Origin: Streptomyces sp. Ag109_O5-10
Lineage (GTDB): Bacteria; Actinomycetota; Actinomycetes; Streptomycetales; Streptomycetaceae
DNA: 64,000 bases
Direction of reading: 5' to 3'
NCBI RefSeq assembly: GCF_900105755.1
Contig: NZ_FNTQ01000001.1
Span: 4,588,001 to 4,652,000 of the forward strand
A program made the position numbers and the translations under genes. Positions 25,067-34,073 of the stretch are shown in pieces. The first letter of the stretch is position 1. Each line of letters opens with the position of its first letter. Below the pieces are notes generated by a model. It did no database searches. It saw only the letters and a program-made list of their open reading frames with translations, and was not told the DNA's origin.

Positions 25067-25891
25067 GTGAGTCTCCATCCCACCCTCCAGCCCTACGCCG
25101 ACGCCTGGACCCACTCCATCGAAGCGATATCCGAGCTGGTGACGCCGCTTGTCGAGGGCGAGTGGAACCGGCGGACCCCGTGCCCGGGCTGGTCGGTGCG
25201 GGACGTGGTCTCCCACGTCATCGGCCTGGACTGCGAGATGCTCGGCGACCCGCGCCCCATCCACACCCTGCCGCGCGACCTCTTCCACGTCACCAACGAC
25301 CAGCAGCGCTACATGGAGATGCAGGTCGACGTCCGCCGTCACCACACCGCGCCGGAGATGACCTCCGAGCTGGAGTACGTGATCATCCGCCGCAACCGCC
25401 AGCTGCGGAACGAGTCGCGGGACCCGGGCGCCAAGGTCCGTGGCCCGCTCGGCAGCGAGCTCACCCTCGAGGAGTCGATGCGCGGCCACGCGTTCAACGT
25501 GTGGGTGCACGAGCAGGATCTGCGGGCCGCTCTCGGACGCCCCGGCAACCTCGACTCCCCCGGCGCGCACATCGCCCGTGACGTGCTGCTCGGCGAGCTG
25601 CCCGCCGTGGTCGCCGAGAAGGCGAACGCGCCGCGCAGTTCGGCGGTCGTGCTGGACGTGCACGGCCCCGTCGAGTTCATGCGCACCATCCGCGTCGACA
25701 TCCAGGGCCGCGGCACCCTCGAAACCGCCCCCGCCCTCGGCCCCGCCGCCACCTTCACCCTCGACTGGGAGACCTACGTCCGCCTGGCCTGCGGCCGCAC
25801 CACCCCGGAGGCGGTCGCGGACCGGGTGAAGGCGGAGGGCGAACCGGAGCTGACGGCGGCGATCCTGCGCAACTTCGCGGTCACGCAGTAG
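25067..25891 (+). CDS. Maleylpyruvate isomerase-type (mycothiol-dependent, DinB-like) protein
   Basis: The 274-residue protein has an N-terminal four-helix DinB-like domain (about 10-170) with RTPCPGWSVRDVVSHVIGLD, the signature of actinobacterial mycothiol-dependent maleylpyruvate isomerase relatives. Conserved His residues (SHV, GHAFNVWVHEQD) are likely metal ligands. An MDMPI-C/SCP2-like C-terminal domain follows. The substrate is not predictable from context. The GTG at 25067 has GAGGGG about 10 bases upstream. Confidence 0.88.
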   Translation: MSLHPTLQPYADAWTHSIEAISELVTPLVEGEWNRRTPCPGWSVRDVVSHVIGLDCEMLGDPRPIHTLPRDLFHVTNDQQRYMEMQVDVRRHHTAPEMTSELEYVIIRRNRQLRNESRDPGAKVRGPLGSELTLEESMRGHAFNVWVHEQDLRAALGRPGNLDSPGAHIARDVLLGELPAVVAEKANAPRSSAVVLDVHGPVEFMRTIRVDIQGRGTLETAPALGPAATFTLDWETYVRLACGRTTPEAVADRVKAEGEPELTAAILRNFAVTQ

Positions 25892-25936
25892 CGGGGGGCC
25901 GCGGTAAATCGGTGTTCCGGGCCGGTCACCGGGACC

Positions 25937-25942
25937 TACCGT
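25937..25942 (+). promoter_or_regulatory. Possible -10 box (TACCGT) for a leaderless methyltransferase transcript
   Basis: TACCGT ends 7 bases before the ATG at 25950, and no ribosome site is visible. There is no clear -35 element. Confidence 0.3.
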
Positions 25943-25949
25943 GCCCGGC

Positions 25950-26714
25950 ATGACAGTCGCCTCCGCACCGCATGACGACCTCCCGCCCCGGCTCACCCGG
26001 CTCACCTTCCACGGCCCGCTCTCCGAGGCTCGTGCGACCGGGATGGTCCGGCGCCTCGCCGCGACCCGACCCTCCACCGTGCTGGACGTCGGCTGCGGCT
26101 GGGGTGAGTTGATGCTGCGCCTGCTGGACGCGCTGCCACAGGCACAGGGGCTCGGGGTGGATCTGCGGGAGGAGGACCTCCGGCGCGGGCGGCGCAACGC
26201 CAGGGCGCGGGGGCTCACGGAGCGGGTGCGGTTCGTCCGGGAGTCCGCCGTGGAGACCCGGCGCGGCCCGGCCGACGTGGTGCTCTGCCTCGGGGCGAGC
26301 CAGGCGCTGGGCGACGGTCCCGGGCCGGCCCTGCGGGAGCTGCGGCGACTGGTGGCCGACGGCGGGCGGGTCCTGCTCGGCGAGGGTTTCTGGCAGCGCC
26401 CGCCGACCGAGGCGGAGCTGGCCGGAATGTGGCCCGGCGCCTCGGCCGGCGACCACCACGACCTGGCCACCCTGGCCGACCTCGCGGTGGCCGCCGGCTT
26501 CCGCCCTGAGTGGATCGAGACGGCGAGCCTCGACGAGTGGGAGGAGTTCGAGTCGGCCTACCAGGCGGACACGGAGGTGTGGCTCGCGGCCAACCCCGCC
26601 CACCCCCTGGCGACGGAGACCCAGGCCCGCCTGGACACCCACCGCGCGGCCTGGCTGACCTACCGAGGCGTCCTGGGACTGGCCTACCTGACCCTGGTAC
26701 CGACGACGGCTTGA
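25950..26714 (+). CDS. Class I SAM-dependent methyltransferase
   Basis: The 254-residue enzyme has the AdoMet motif I VLDVGCGWGELML (about residues 45-57), the acidic end of strand two (LGVDLREEDL), and motifs II/III (ADVVLCLGASQALG; GGRVLLGEGFW). The second half is helical and aromatic-rich (WEEFESAYQ) and probably shapes the substrate pocket. The substrate is unknown. The ATG at 25950 is preferred over the GTG at 25941, which lies inside the likely -10 box. It is convergent with the MFS transporter gene. Confidence 0.88.
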   Translation: MTVASAPHDDLPPRLTRLTFHGPLSEARATGMVRRLAATRPSTVLDVGCGWGELMLRLLDALPQAQGLGVDLREEDLRRGRRNARARGLTERVRFVRESAVETRRGPADVVLCLGASQALGDGPGPALRELRRLVADGGRVLLGEGFWQRPPTEAELAGMWPGASAGDHHDLATLADLAVAAGFRPEWIETASLDEWEEFESAYQADTEVWLAANPAHPLATETQARLDTHRAAWLTYRGVLGLAYLTLVPTTA

Positions 26715-26809
26715 TCCCGCACGGGCCGGCCGCACGGGGAAGACCGTACGAGAAAAGCGGCATGCGCGACGGCCCCACAGGTCGCCGAGCCTCTCCGCCG
26801 ACGGCGACG

Positions 26810-28111
26810 TCAGGCGGGCACGTGCACCGTCTCCACCCGGCTCGCCACCAGCCGTTCCCGCTCCCGCCGGACCGCTCGTCCCCGCAATCGCAGGATCTGG
26901 CTCACCCCCAGCGCCTGCAGCACGAACACGCACGAGAAGGCCACCGCGTAGTCGTCACCGGTGGCATCCAGCAGCACCCCCACCGCGAACAGCGTCGTCA
27001 TCGAGGCCGTGAAACCACCCATGTTGGTGATCCCGGACGCGGTCCCCTGTCGCTCGGGCGGGTTGGCGGGCCGCGCGAAGTCGAAGCCGATCATCGAGGC
27101 CGGCCCGCACGCGCCCAGCACCGCACACAGCACCACCAGCAGCCACATCGGCGCACGGTCGGCCGGGTACACCAGCGTCGCCGCCCACACCACGGCCGTC
27201 GCCCCGACCGTGCCCAGCACCAGCGGCAGCCGCGCCGCGTGGTGGCGGGCGATGATCTGGCCGTAGACGAGGCCGATCACCATGTTGGAGAGGACGACCA
27301 GGGTCAGCAGTTCACCGGCGGTGGCGCGGGACAGGCCCTGCGCCTGGACCAGGAACGGCAGCCCCCACAGCAGCAGGAACACCATCGCCGGGAACTGGGT
27401 GGTGAAGTGCACCCACAGCCCCAGCCGGGTCCCCGGCTCCCGCCAGGACGCGGCGATCTGCTTGCGGACGTACCCGGCCCCCTGGTGCGGGAAGGGCGCC
27501 GGCTCGTACCCCTCGGGGTGGTCCTTCAGGAGGCACAGGACGAGGACCAGCACGACCACACCGGCGAGCGAGCTGCCCGCGAACGCGGGGGTCCAGCCGA
27601 CGCCGTGCAGCAGCCGGGCCAGGACCAGCGTGGAGACGAGGTTGCCCGCCATGCCGATGAGACCGGCCAGCTGGGCGACGAGCGGCCCGCGGCGGGCCGG
27701 GAACCAGCGGGTGCCGAGCCGCAGCACGCTGATGAACGTCATCGCGTCACCGCAGCCGAGCAGCGCGCGCGAGGCGAGCGCGGTGCCGTACGACGGGGAG
27801 AAGGCGAAGCCCAGCTGCCCGGCGGTGAACAGCACGGCGCCGATGGACAGGACCTTCTTCGTGCCGAGGCGGTCGACCAGCAGGCCGACGGGTATCTGCA
27901 TGCCGGCGTAGACCAGCAGCTGAAGTATGGAGAACGTGGACAGCGCCGAGGCGCCCACGTGGAAGCGGTCCGCCGCGTCGAGGCCGGCGACCCCGAGGGA
28001 CGTACGGAAGATGACGGCGACGAAGTAGACCGAGACGCCTATGCTCCAGATCACCACGGCCCGCCGGCCGCCCGGCGGATCACCGGGCAGCGACACGCTG
28101 TCGCGGCTCAT
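26810..28111 (-). CDS. MFS transporter
   Basis: The 433-residue protein has 12 predicted membrane helices. The MFS loop motif between helices 2 and 3 reads GLLVDRLGTKKVLSIG, with a GlpT/NarK-like nitrate/organic-anion flavour (FISVLRLGTRWFPARRGPLVA). A helix-6/7 loop contains PHQGAGYVRKQIAASWREPG. The substrate is unknown. It is the second gene of an operon with the GntR regulator: the regulator's TGA overlaps this ATG (28108-28111), so the transporter is the likely regulatory target. Confidence 0.93.
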   Translation of the reverse strand: MSRDSVSLPGDPPGGRRAVVIWSIGVSVYFVAVIFRTSLGVAGLDAADRFHVGASALSTFSILQLLVYAGMQIPVGLLVDRLGTKKVLSIGAVLFTAGQLGFAFSPSYGTALASRALLGCGDAMTFISVLRLGTRWFPARRGPLVAQLAGLIGMAGNLVSTLVLARLLHGVGWTPAFAGSSLAGVVVLVLVLCLLKDHPEGYEPAPFPHQGAGYVRKQIAASWREPGTRLGLWVHFTTQFPAMVFLLLWGLPFLVQAQGLSRATAGELLTLVVLSNMVIGLVYGQIIARHHAARLPLVLGTVGATAVVWAATLVYPADRAPMWLLVVLCAVLGACGPASMIGFDFARPANPPERQGTASGITNMGGFTASMTTLFAVGVLLDATGDDYAVAFSCVFVLQALGVSQILRLRGRAVRRERERLVASRVETVHVPA

Positions 28112-28758
28112 CGGACCTCACCCCGCGCCAGGTGCGCGAACCAGTCGACGTGCCGGTGCACGAGACCGACCGCATGCTCGGCGTCCCCGGCGCGCAGCGC
28201 GTCCAGGATCTCCTCGTGCTCGGTCAGCGACTTGGCGACGCGGTCGGGGTGCGCGTGCATGATCGCGACGCCCATCCGCAGCTGGCGGTCGCGCAGCTGG
28301 TCGTAGAGGCGGGAGAGGATCTCGTTGCCCCCGTCACGGACGATCGCCGCGTGGAAGCAGCGGTCGGTGACGGCCGCGGCGGCCAGGTCGCCCGCGGCGG
28401 CTTCGGTCTTCTGCCGGTCGAGCAGTTCCTCGAGCCGGGCCACCAGCCCCGCCGACGCCGGTACGGCCTTGCGCACGGCGTGCTCCTCGACCAGCATCCG
28501 GGTCTCCACCACGTCCGCGATCTCCTGCGCGGAGACCGGCAGCACCATGGCGCCCTTCTTCGGGTAGAGCTTGATCAGACCCTCTACCTCCAGCCGCAGC
28601 AGCGCCTCCCGTACCGGGGTGCGGGAGACTCCGACGGCCTCGGCGAGCTCGCCCTCGGTGAGGAGCGTGCCGCCTTCGTAGTGGCGGTCCAGGACGCCTT
28701 GCTTGACATGGGAGTACACGCGGTCGGCGGCGGGGGGCTGCTTGACGGCCAGGCTCAT
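28108..28758 (-). CDS. GntR family regulator (FadR subfamily)
   Basis: The 216-residue protein has an N-terminal winged helix (residues about 12-75; LTEGELAEAVGVSRTPVREALLRLEVEGLI). A C-terminal all-helical FCD ligand domain has the metal-binding His pattern (FHAAIV, then SLTEHEEILDAL and HRHVDW). Such regulators sense carboxylic acids and usually repress their own operon. It is directly upstream of, and coupled to, the MFS gene. An A/T-rich stretch containing TTGTATCTAAG lies just before the start and may contain the operator. Confidence 0.93.
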   Translation of the reverse strand: MSLAVKQPPAADRVYSHVKQGVLDRHYEGGTLLTEGELAEAVGVSRTPVREALLRLEVEGLIKLYPKKGAMVLPVSAQEIADVVETRMLVEEHAVRKAVPASAGLVARLEELLDRQKTEAAAGDLAAAAVTDRCFHAAIVRDGGNEILSRLYDQLRDRQLRMGVAIMHAHPDRVAKSLTEHEEILDALRAGDAEHAVGLVHRHVDWFAHLARGEVR

Positions 28759-28955
28759 GCCTACAGCTTAGATACAACACGTACGCAAGCGGCACGGTCG
28801 TCCACCATCCGGACGTGATCTAAATCGCTCTCAGCGGCTGCACAACCATCTGTGCTACTTACGTGTCACACACGTGCGGCCCCATTCGCTTCGGCACCCC
28901 CAACTCGGCCGCACGCCAGGGGCATTACGACTCGACTCGACTCGGGGTATTTCAG

Positions 28956-29855
28956 TTGATTACCGGTATTAAGGGCACTCGCCTCCGCAAGGCCGTCGCC
29001 ATCGCCGTCACCTCCGGCGCGATGCTTGCGACCGGGGCCCTCACCGCGGCGCCCGCGCAGGCCGTCACCACGCCCTCGATCGTGGCCAAGGGCGGCTTCA
29101 TCATGAACAACGCGAACGCCAAGACGCTGTACACCAAGGCGGCGGACACCAAGCTGTCGACCGGTTCGACCACGAAGGTCATGACCGCCAAGGTCGTGCT
29201 CGCGCAGTCGAACCTGAACCTCGACAAGAAGGTCACGATCCAGAAGGCGTACAGCGACTACGTCGTCGCCAACAACGCCTCCCAGGCGCACCTGATCGTC
29301 GGCGACAAGGTCACCGTCCGCCAGCTGCTCTACGGGCTGATGCTGCCCTCCGGCTGCGACGCCGCCTACGCGCTCGCCGACACGTACGGATCGGGCACCA
29401 CCCGCGCCAAGCGCGTCGCCAACTTCATCTCCAAGATGAACACCGCCGCGAAGAACCTGGGGCTGACCCACACCCACTTCGACTCCTTCGACGGCATCGG
29501 CAACGGCAACAACTACTCGACACCGCGCGACCTGACGAAGATCGCCAGCAGCGCGATGAAGAACTCCACGTTCCGCACGGTCGTCAAGACGAAGTCCTAC
29601 ACCGCGAAGACGATCACCAAGACCAATTCCACCCGCACCATGGGTGCCTGGACCAACACCAACACGCTGCTCAGCAGCTACAGCGGCGCCATCGGCATCA
29701 AGACCGGCTCCGGCCCCGAGGCCAAGTACTGCCTGGTCTTCGCCGCGACCCGGAACGGCAAGACGGTCATCGGCACCGTCCTCGCCTCCTCCTCGATCAC
29801 CCAGCGCGCGACGGACGCCACGAAGCTCCTGAACTACGGCTTCACGAAGATCTGA
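28956..29855 (+). CDS. D-alanyl-D-alanine carboxypeptidase (PBP, peptidase S11)
   Basis: The 299-residue exported enzyme trims peptidoglycan stem peptides. The signal peptide (RLRKAVAIAVTSGAMLATGA, cut after AQA) precedes the serine nucleophile motif Ser71-Thr-Thr-Lys74. The second motif reads Ser132-Gly-Cys134 instead of Ser-x-Asn, and the third is Lys249-Thr-Gly251. The protein lacks the C-terminal membrane anchor of E. coli PBP5. The TTG at 28956 has GGGG upstream and places the signal peptide correctly; upstream frame extension from 28863 is not needed. A strong terminator with a T run follows. Confidence 0.92.
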   Translation: MITGIKGTRLRKAVAIAVTSGAMLATGALTAAPAQAVTTPSIVAKGGFIMNNANAKTLYTKAADTKLSTGSTTKVMTAKVVLAQSNLNLDKKVTIQKAYSDYVVANNASQAHLIVGDKVTVRQLLYGLMLPSGCDAAYALADTYGSGTTRAKRVANFISKMNTAAKNLGLTHTHFDSFDGIGNGNNYSTPRDLTKIASSAMKNSTFRTVVKTKSYTAKTITKTNSTRTMGAWTNTNTLLSSYSGAIGIKTGSGPEAKYCLVFAATRNGKTVIGTVLASSSITQRATDATKLLNYGFTKI

Positions 29856-29877
29856 CCCACCTGGCACCAAGCCGACG

Positions 29878-29910
29878 AAGGCCCGCCGCACCCCGTGCGG
29901 CGGGCCTTTT
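29878..29910 (+). terminator. Rho-independent terminator of the carboxypeptidase gene
   Basis: A 14-bp perfect stem (29878-29891 with 29895-29908) with a 3-nt loop is followed by a short T run, 22 bases past the stop. Confidence 0.92.
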
Positions 29911-30033
29911 GCCATACCCGGACGACCTCGCGCAGCAGAACTCGCGCTCTTCCCTCGCATTCATGAACATCGAGGTATTTGCCTGGCATATTTGATTTTC
30001 TCTGCCCTGGGTTCCGCAGCGGAGGTGGTTCAC

Positions 30034-30285
30034 ATGAACGAACCCGACAAGAAGGCGAAGCCCGCCGGCCGCCACGAGGCCATCGACATCAGCGACTTCG
30101 TGTACGCGGCGACCGGAGCGCGAGTACGACGGCTGACCATGCCGGACGGGAGGCACTGGTTTCCGGCGGTGGACGTGTGCAAGGAACTGGGGGAGTGTCT
30201 CCGTCTGCTGCGCAAGCACACCTGTATCCACTCGCGGGGTGGGACGGAGGACGGGGCACCGGTCTACGTGCTCAACCAGCCCTGA
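30034..30285 (+). CDS. Truncated BRO-N-like protein, 83 aa
   Basis: The first 55 residues carry the start of a BRO N-terminal domain (DISDFVYAATGARVRRLT, then GRHWFPAVDVCKELG), a DNA-binding-type fold common in phage proteins. In full-length actinobacterial relatives the domain continues with a further 60 or more residues plus a coiled region. Here the sequence departs after KELG and stops 27 residues later. The ATG at 30034 has a good ribosome site (GGAGGTGG). It is either a shortened but expressed protein or a decaying copy. Local base composition is less GC-rich than its neighbours. Confidence 0.6.
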   Translation: MNEPDKKAKPAGRHEAIDISDFVYAATGARVRRLTMPDGRHWFPAVDVCKELGECLRLLRKHTCIHSRGGTEDGAPVYVLNQP

Positions 30286-30300
30286 GAGAGGTGAAGGAAC

Positions 30301-30343
30301 GAGAGTGGGCGGTTGCAATCCGAACTTGCGGCCGCCCGCTCTC
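30301..30343 (+). terminator. Hairpin after the BRO-N-like gene
   Basis: Arms 30301-30312 and 30332-30343 pair at 11 of 12 positions. Confidence 0.5.
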
Positions 30344-30418
30344 AGCTTATGCCGCTCAGGTTGAGAGTGTGCCGAGACCGTGAGCAGAACTTACGCTCTC
30401 AGCGTTTACGCAGGTCAA

Positions 30419-30461
30419 AGAAGGGCGAGACCATGACTGGAAGTCACGGTCACGCCCTTCT
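30419..30461. terminator. Terminator between the BRO-N region and bkdC2
   Basis: The outer 9-bp stem (30419-30427 with 30453-30461) continues into an inner 8-of-9 stem around a short loop. It lies 19 bases beyond the bkdC2 stop codon on the minus strand. Confidence 0.7.
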
Positions 30462-30479
30462 CCCGCTTCTCGTCGGCTC

Positions 30480-31877
30480 TCAGCCCCAGGTGATCAACCG
30501 CTTCGGCTGCTCCAGGATCGCCGCGATGTCCGCCAGGACCTTGGAGCCCAGCTCGCCGTCGACCAGGCGGTGGTCGAAGCTCAGTGCCAGCGTGGTGACC
30601 TGGCGCGGCTTCACCTTGCCCTTGTGGACCCACGGCTGGAGCTTGATCGCGCCGACGGCGAGGATCGCCGCCTCGCCCGGATTCAGGATCGGCGTGCCCG
30701 TGTCGATGCCGAAGACGCCGACGTTGGTGATGGTCACCGTGCCGCCCTGCATCGCGGCGGGTGACGTCTTGCCGTCCCTGGCCGTCCCGACCAGCTCACC
30801 GAGCGCCTCCGCCAGTTGCGGGAGCGTCTTGTCCTGGGCGTCCTTGATGTTCGGCACGATCAGGCCGCGCGGGGTGGCCGCGGCGATGCCCAGGTTGACG
30901 TAGTGCTTGAGCACGATCTCCTGGTTCGCCTCGTCCCAGGACGCGTTGATGTCCGGGTTGCGCCTGATGGCGACCAGCAGCGCCTTCGCGATGAGGAGGA
31001 GGGGGTTGACCCGGAGGCCCTGCAGGTCCTTGTCCTGCTTCAGCTCCTCCACCAGCCTCATCGTGCGGGTCACGTCCACCGTCACGAACTCCGTGACGTG
31101 CGGGGCCGTGAACGCCGAGCCCACCATCGCCGCCGCGGTCGCCCTGCGGACGCCCTTGATGGGGATCCGGGTCTCGCGGACCGTGTCGTACGAGGCGGCA
31201 GGGGCCGCGGGAGCGGCAGGGGTCACCGGGGCGGTCGCCACCACCGGCTCCGGCGCCGCCACCGCCGCGTGCACGTCGTCACGCGTGATGATGCCGTCCG
31301 GGCCGGACGGGACCACCGTGGCCAGGTCGACGCCCAGGTCCTTCGCCAGCTTGCGCACCGGCGGCTTGGCCAGCGGACGGGGGCGTTCCTCGACGGGGGC
31401 CGGGGCGGGAGCAGGGCCGTGGCCGTTCAGTTCCTGCTGGACGGCGGCCTGGACCGCCGCCTCGGCGGCGGTGGTCTCCGGGCCCTTGCGCGGGCGGCGC
31501 TTGGTGGAGGAGGCCGCCACGCCGTAGCCGACGAGGACCGGCTGGCGGCCCTCCGGCTTCTCCTCGGGCTCCGGAGCCGGGGCCGGGGCCGCGGCGGGCT
31601 CGTCGGCCGGCGCTCCGCCGGACACGTCCACCGCGATGATCGCGGTGCCCACGTCCACCGTGGTGCCCTCGGCGAAGCGCAGCTCGCGGACCACGCCGTC
31701 GTAGGGGATGGGGAGTTCGACGGCCGCCTTCGCGGTCTCGACCTCGCACACCACCTGGCCGTCGGTGACCGTGTCGCCGGGCTGGACGTACCACTTGAGG
31801 ATCTCCGCCTCGGTGAGCCCCTCGCCCACGTCCGGCATCTTGAACTCGCGTACGGACGCTTCCGTCATCGTCGTCAC
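30480..31877 (-). CDS. bkdC2: Branched-chain 2-oxoacid dehydrogenase E2 (lipoyl acyltransferase), cluster 2
   Basis: The 465-residue E2 core of the branched-chain oxoacid dehydrogenase has a lipoyl domain (1-85) with the lipoylated Lys in VETAKAAVELP. An Ala/Pro-rich hinge and an E1/E3-binding domain (VRKLAKDLGVDLATVVPSG) follow. The acyltransferase domain ends in the catalytic SFDHRLVDG (His and Asp). The GTG at 31877 is chosen: GGAG lies 6 bases upstream and the codon is 10 bases after the bkdB2 stop; ATG 31868 is the alternative. It is the last gene of bkdA2-B2-C2. No E3 gene is nearby, so lipoamide dehydrogenase must come from elsewhere. Confidence 0.96.
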   Translation of the reverse strand: MTTMTEASVREFKMPDVGEGLTEAEILKWYVQPGDTVTDGQVVCEVETAKAAVELPIPYDGVVRELRFAEGTTVDVGTAIIAVDVSGGAPADEPAAAPAPAPEPEEKPEGRQPVLVGYGVAASSTKRRPRKGPETTAAEAAVQAAVQQELNGHGPAPAPAPVEERPRPLAKPPVRKLAKDLGVDLATVVPSGPDGIITRDDVHAAVAAPEPVVATAPVTPAAPAAPAASYDTVRETRIPIKGVRRATAAAMVGSAFTAPHVTEFVTVDVTRTMRLVEELKQDKDLQGLRVNPLLLIAKALLVAIRRNPDINASWDEANQEIVLKHYVNLGIAAATPRGLIVPNIKDAQDKTLPQLAEALGELVGTARDGKTSPAAMQGGTVTITNVGVFGIDTGTPILNPGEAAILAVGAIKLQPWVHKGKVKPRQVTTLALSFDHRLVDGELGSKVLADIAAILEQPKRLITWG

Positions 31878-31887
31878 GACCCTCTCC

Positions 31888-32868
31888 TCAGTACGCCAGG
31901 GCACGGTCGACGGCGTCGAGCACCCGGTCCAGGCCCGGAAGGTACTCCTCCTCCAGGCGGGCCGGCGGGTAGGGGGCGTGGTAGCCGCCGACCCTGAGGA
32001 CCGGGGCCTCCAGGTGGTAGAAGCAGCGCTCGGTGATGCGGGCGGCGATCTCCGCGCCCGAACCGAAGAACACCGGTGCCTCGTGGACCACGACCAGGCG
32101 GCGGGTCTTCTCGACCGAGGCCTGGACCGAGTCGAAGTCCAGCGGGGAGACGGACCGCAGGTCCAGGACCTCCAGGGACTTGCCCTCCTCGGCGGCCGCG
32201 TCGGCGGCCTCCTGGCAGAGCTTCACCATCGGGCCGTAGGCGACGAGGGTCAGGTCCGTGCCCTCGCGGACCACGCGGGCCTTGTGCAGCGGACCGGGGA
32301 TGGCCTCGGTGTTGACCTCGCTCTTGTCCCAGTAGCGGCGCTTGGGTTCGAAGAAGATCACCGGGTCGTCGCTCTGGATGGCCTGCTGCATCATCCAGTA
32401 GGCGTCCGAGGAGTTGGACGGGGAGACGATCTTGAGTCCGGCCACGTGCGCGAAGAGCGCCTCGGGGGACTCGGAGTGGTGCTCGACCGCGCCGATGCCG
32501 CCGCCGTAGGGGATGCGGACGACGACCGGCATCTTGACCTTGCCCAGCGAGCGGGCGTGCATCTTCGCGAGCTGGGTGACGATCTGGTCGTACGCCGGGA
32601 AGACGAAGCCGTCGAACTGGATCTCCACCACCGGGCGGTAGCCGCGCAGGGCGAGGCCGATCGCGGTGCCGACGATGCCGGACTCGGCGAGGGGGGTGTC
32701 GATGACGCGGCTCTCGCCGAAGTCCTTCTGCAGGCCGTCGGTGACCCGGAAGACACCGCCGAGCTTGCCGACGTCCTCGCCCATGACGAGGACCTTGGGG
32801 TCCGACTCCAGGGCGCGGCGCAGCGACTCGTTGATCGCCTTGGCCAGAGCCATCTTTTCCGCTGCCAT
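31888..32868 (-). CDS. bkdB2: Branched-chain 2-oxoacid dehydrogenase E1 beta, cluster 2
   Basis: The 326-residue transketolase-like subunit has the conserved opening ALAKAINESLRRALESDPKV, GEDVGKLGGVFRVTDGL and the central IPYGGGIGAVEHHSESPEA. The C-terminal domain ends VLDAVDRALAY. It forms the alpha2beta2 E1 that decarboxylates 2-oxoisovalerate and related acids with thiamine diphosphate. The ATG at 32868 starts 2 bases after the bkdA2 stop, with a G-rich ribosome site inside the end of bkdA2. Confidence 0.97.
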   Translation of the reverse strand: MAAEKMALAKAINESLRRALESDPKVLVMGEDVGKLGGVFRVTDGLQKDFGESRVIDTPLAESGIVGTAIGLALRGYRPVVEIQFDGFVFPAYDQIVTQLAKMHARSLGKVKMPVVVRIPYGGGIGAVEHHSESPEALFAHVAGLKIVSPSNSSDAYWMMQQAIQSDDPVIFFEPKRRYWDKSEVNTEAIPGPLHKARVVREGTDLTLVAYGPMVKLCQEAADAAAEEGKSLEVLDLRSVSPLDFDSVQASVEKTRRLVVVHEAPVFFGSGAEIAARITERCFYHLEAPVLRVGGYHAPYPPARLEEEYLPGLDRVLDAVDRALAY

Positions 32869-32870
32869 GG

Positions 32871-34073
32871 TCAGACCCCCTCTACGTCCGCGAACGACGC
32901 CTGGTAGGCGGCGAACTGGGCTCGCTCCTCGTCGACGAGCGCGTGCCCGTCGGCGTACACGTTCTCGAAGACGGCGAAGTTGTCCGGGTCCGGCATGGCC
33001 CGTACCGCTTCGCGCACTCGCCTGCCCAACGCCTCGGACTCGGCCTCGAGTTCCGCGAAGAATCCCTCGTCCGCGTGGTGTGCGGCCTCCAGGTACCGGC
33101 GCAGGCGCAGGATCGGGTCCTTGGCCTCCCAGGCCTCACGCTCCTCGTCGGCCCGGTACTTGGTCGGGTCGTCGGAGGTGGTGTGGGCGCCCATCCGGTA
33201 GGTGAAGGCCTCGACGAGCGTCGGGCCCTCGCCGCTGCGGGCCCGCTCCAGCGCCCACTTGGTGACCGCGAGGCAGGCCAGCACGTCGTTGCCGTCGACC
33301 CGGACGCCGGGGAAGCCGAAGCCCTGGGCGCGCTGGTAGAGCGGGACGCGGGTCTGCTTCTCGGTGGGCTCGGAGATCGCCCACTGGTTGTTCTGGCAGA
33401 AGAACACCACCGGGGCGTTGTAGACCGCGGCGAAGGTGAACGATTCGGCGACGTCGCCCTGGCTGGAGGCGCCGTCGCCGAAGTAGGCGATGACCGCCGA
33501 GTCCGCGCCGTCCTTGGCGACGCCCATCGCGTAGCCGGTGGCGTGCAGCGTCTGGGAGCCGATGACGATCGTGTAGAGGTGGAAGTTGTTGCTGTTGGGG
33601 TCCCAGCCGCCGTGGTTGACGCCGCGGAACATGCCCAGCAGGTTGGTCGGGTCGACCCCTCGGCACCAGGCGACGCCGTGCTCGCGGTAGGTCGGGAAGA
33701 CGTAGTCGTCCTCGCGGGTGGCCCGCCCGGAGCCGATCTGGGCGGCCTCCTGGCCGAGCAGGGACGCCCACAGGCCCAGTTCGCCCTGTCGCTGCAGGGC
33801 GGTGGCCTCGGCGTCGAAGCGGCGGGTGAGCACCATGTCGCGGTACAGACCGCGCAGCTCCTCGGGGGTGATCCCGGCGACGTACGCGTCGTACTCGGCG
33901 TTCTTGACCCGCTTGCCCTCGGGGGTCAGCAGCTGCACGAGCTCGGGTTCGGTGCTCTTCTTCGTGGTGGTGCGGCTGGTGGTGCGCTTGGTGCCGGTCT
34001 TGCTGCCGGTGGTACCGGCCTTGCCTGCGGCGCTGCGTCGCGGTGTGCCCGCGGCACTGCTGTCCACGCTCAC
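32871..34073 (-). CDS. bkdA2: Branched-chain 2-oxoacid dehydrogenase E1 alpha, cluster 2
   Basis: The 400-residue thiamine-diphosphate subunit has the cofactor motif GDGASSQGDVAES...NNQW and the phosphorylation-loop region YRMGAHTTSDDPT. An unusual N-terminal tail of about 45 residues is rich in Thr, Lys and Ser (KTGTKRTTSRTTTKKS); it is absent from the cluster 1 copy. The GTG at 34073 has GGAGGAG about 6 bases upstream. First gene of the operon. The upstream region contains two spaced CTTGG...CCAAG dyads about 200 bases before the start. Confidence 0.96.
   Translation of the reverse strand: MSVDSSAAGTPRRSAAGKAGTTGSKTGTKRTTSRTTTKKSTEPELVQLLTPEGKRVKNAEYDAYVAGITPEELRGLYRDMVLTRRFDAEATALQRQGELGLWASLLGQEAAQIGSGRATREDDYVFPTYREHGVAWCRGVDPTNLLGMFRGVNHGGWDPNSNNFHLYTIVIGSQTLHATGYAMGVAKDGADSAVIAYFGDGASSQGDVAESFTFAAVYNAPVVFFCQNNQWAISEPTEKQTRVPLYQRAQGFGFPGVRVDGNDVLACLAVTKWALERARSGEGPTLVEAFTYRMGAHTTSDDPTKYRADEEREAWEAKDPILRLRRYLEAAHHADEGFFAELEAESEALGRRVREAVRAMPDPDNFAVFENVYADGHALVDEERAQFAAYQASFADVEGV

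Noticed and set aside
27946..27956. Other CACGTG cores as parS (also near 10174, 22230, 34071 and 40912)
   Set aside because: Flanking bases do not match GTTT/AAAC, with three or more mismatches in each.
30034..30285. Prophage
   Set aside because: A single short BRO-N fragment is not accompanied by integrase, structural genes or attachment sites.
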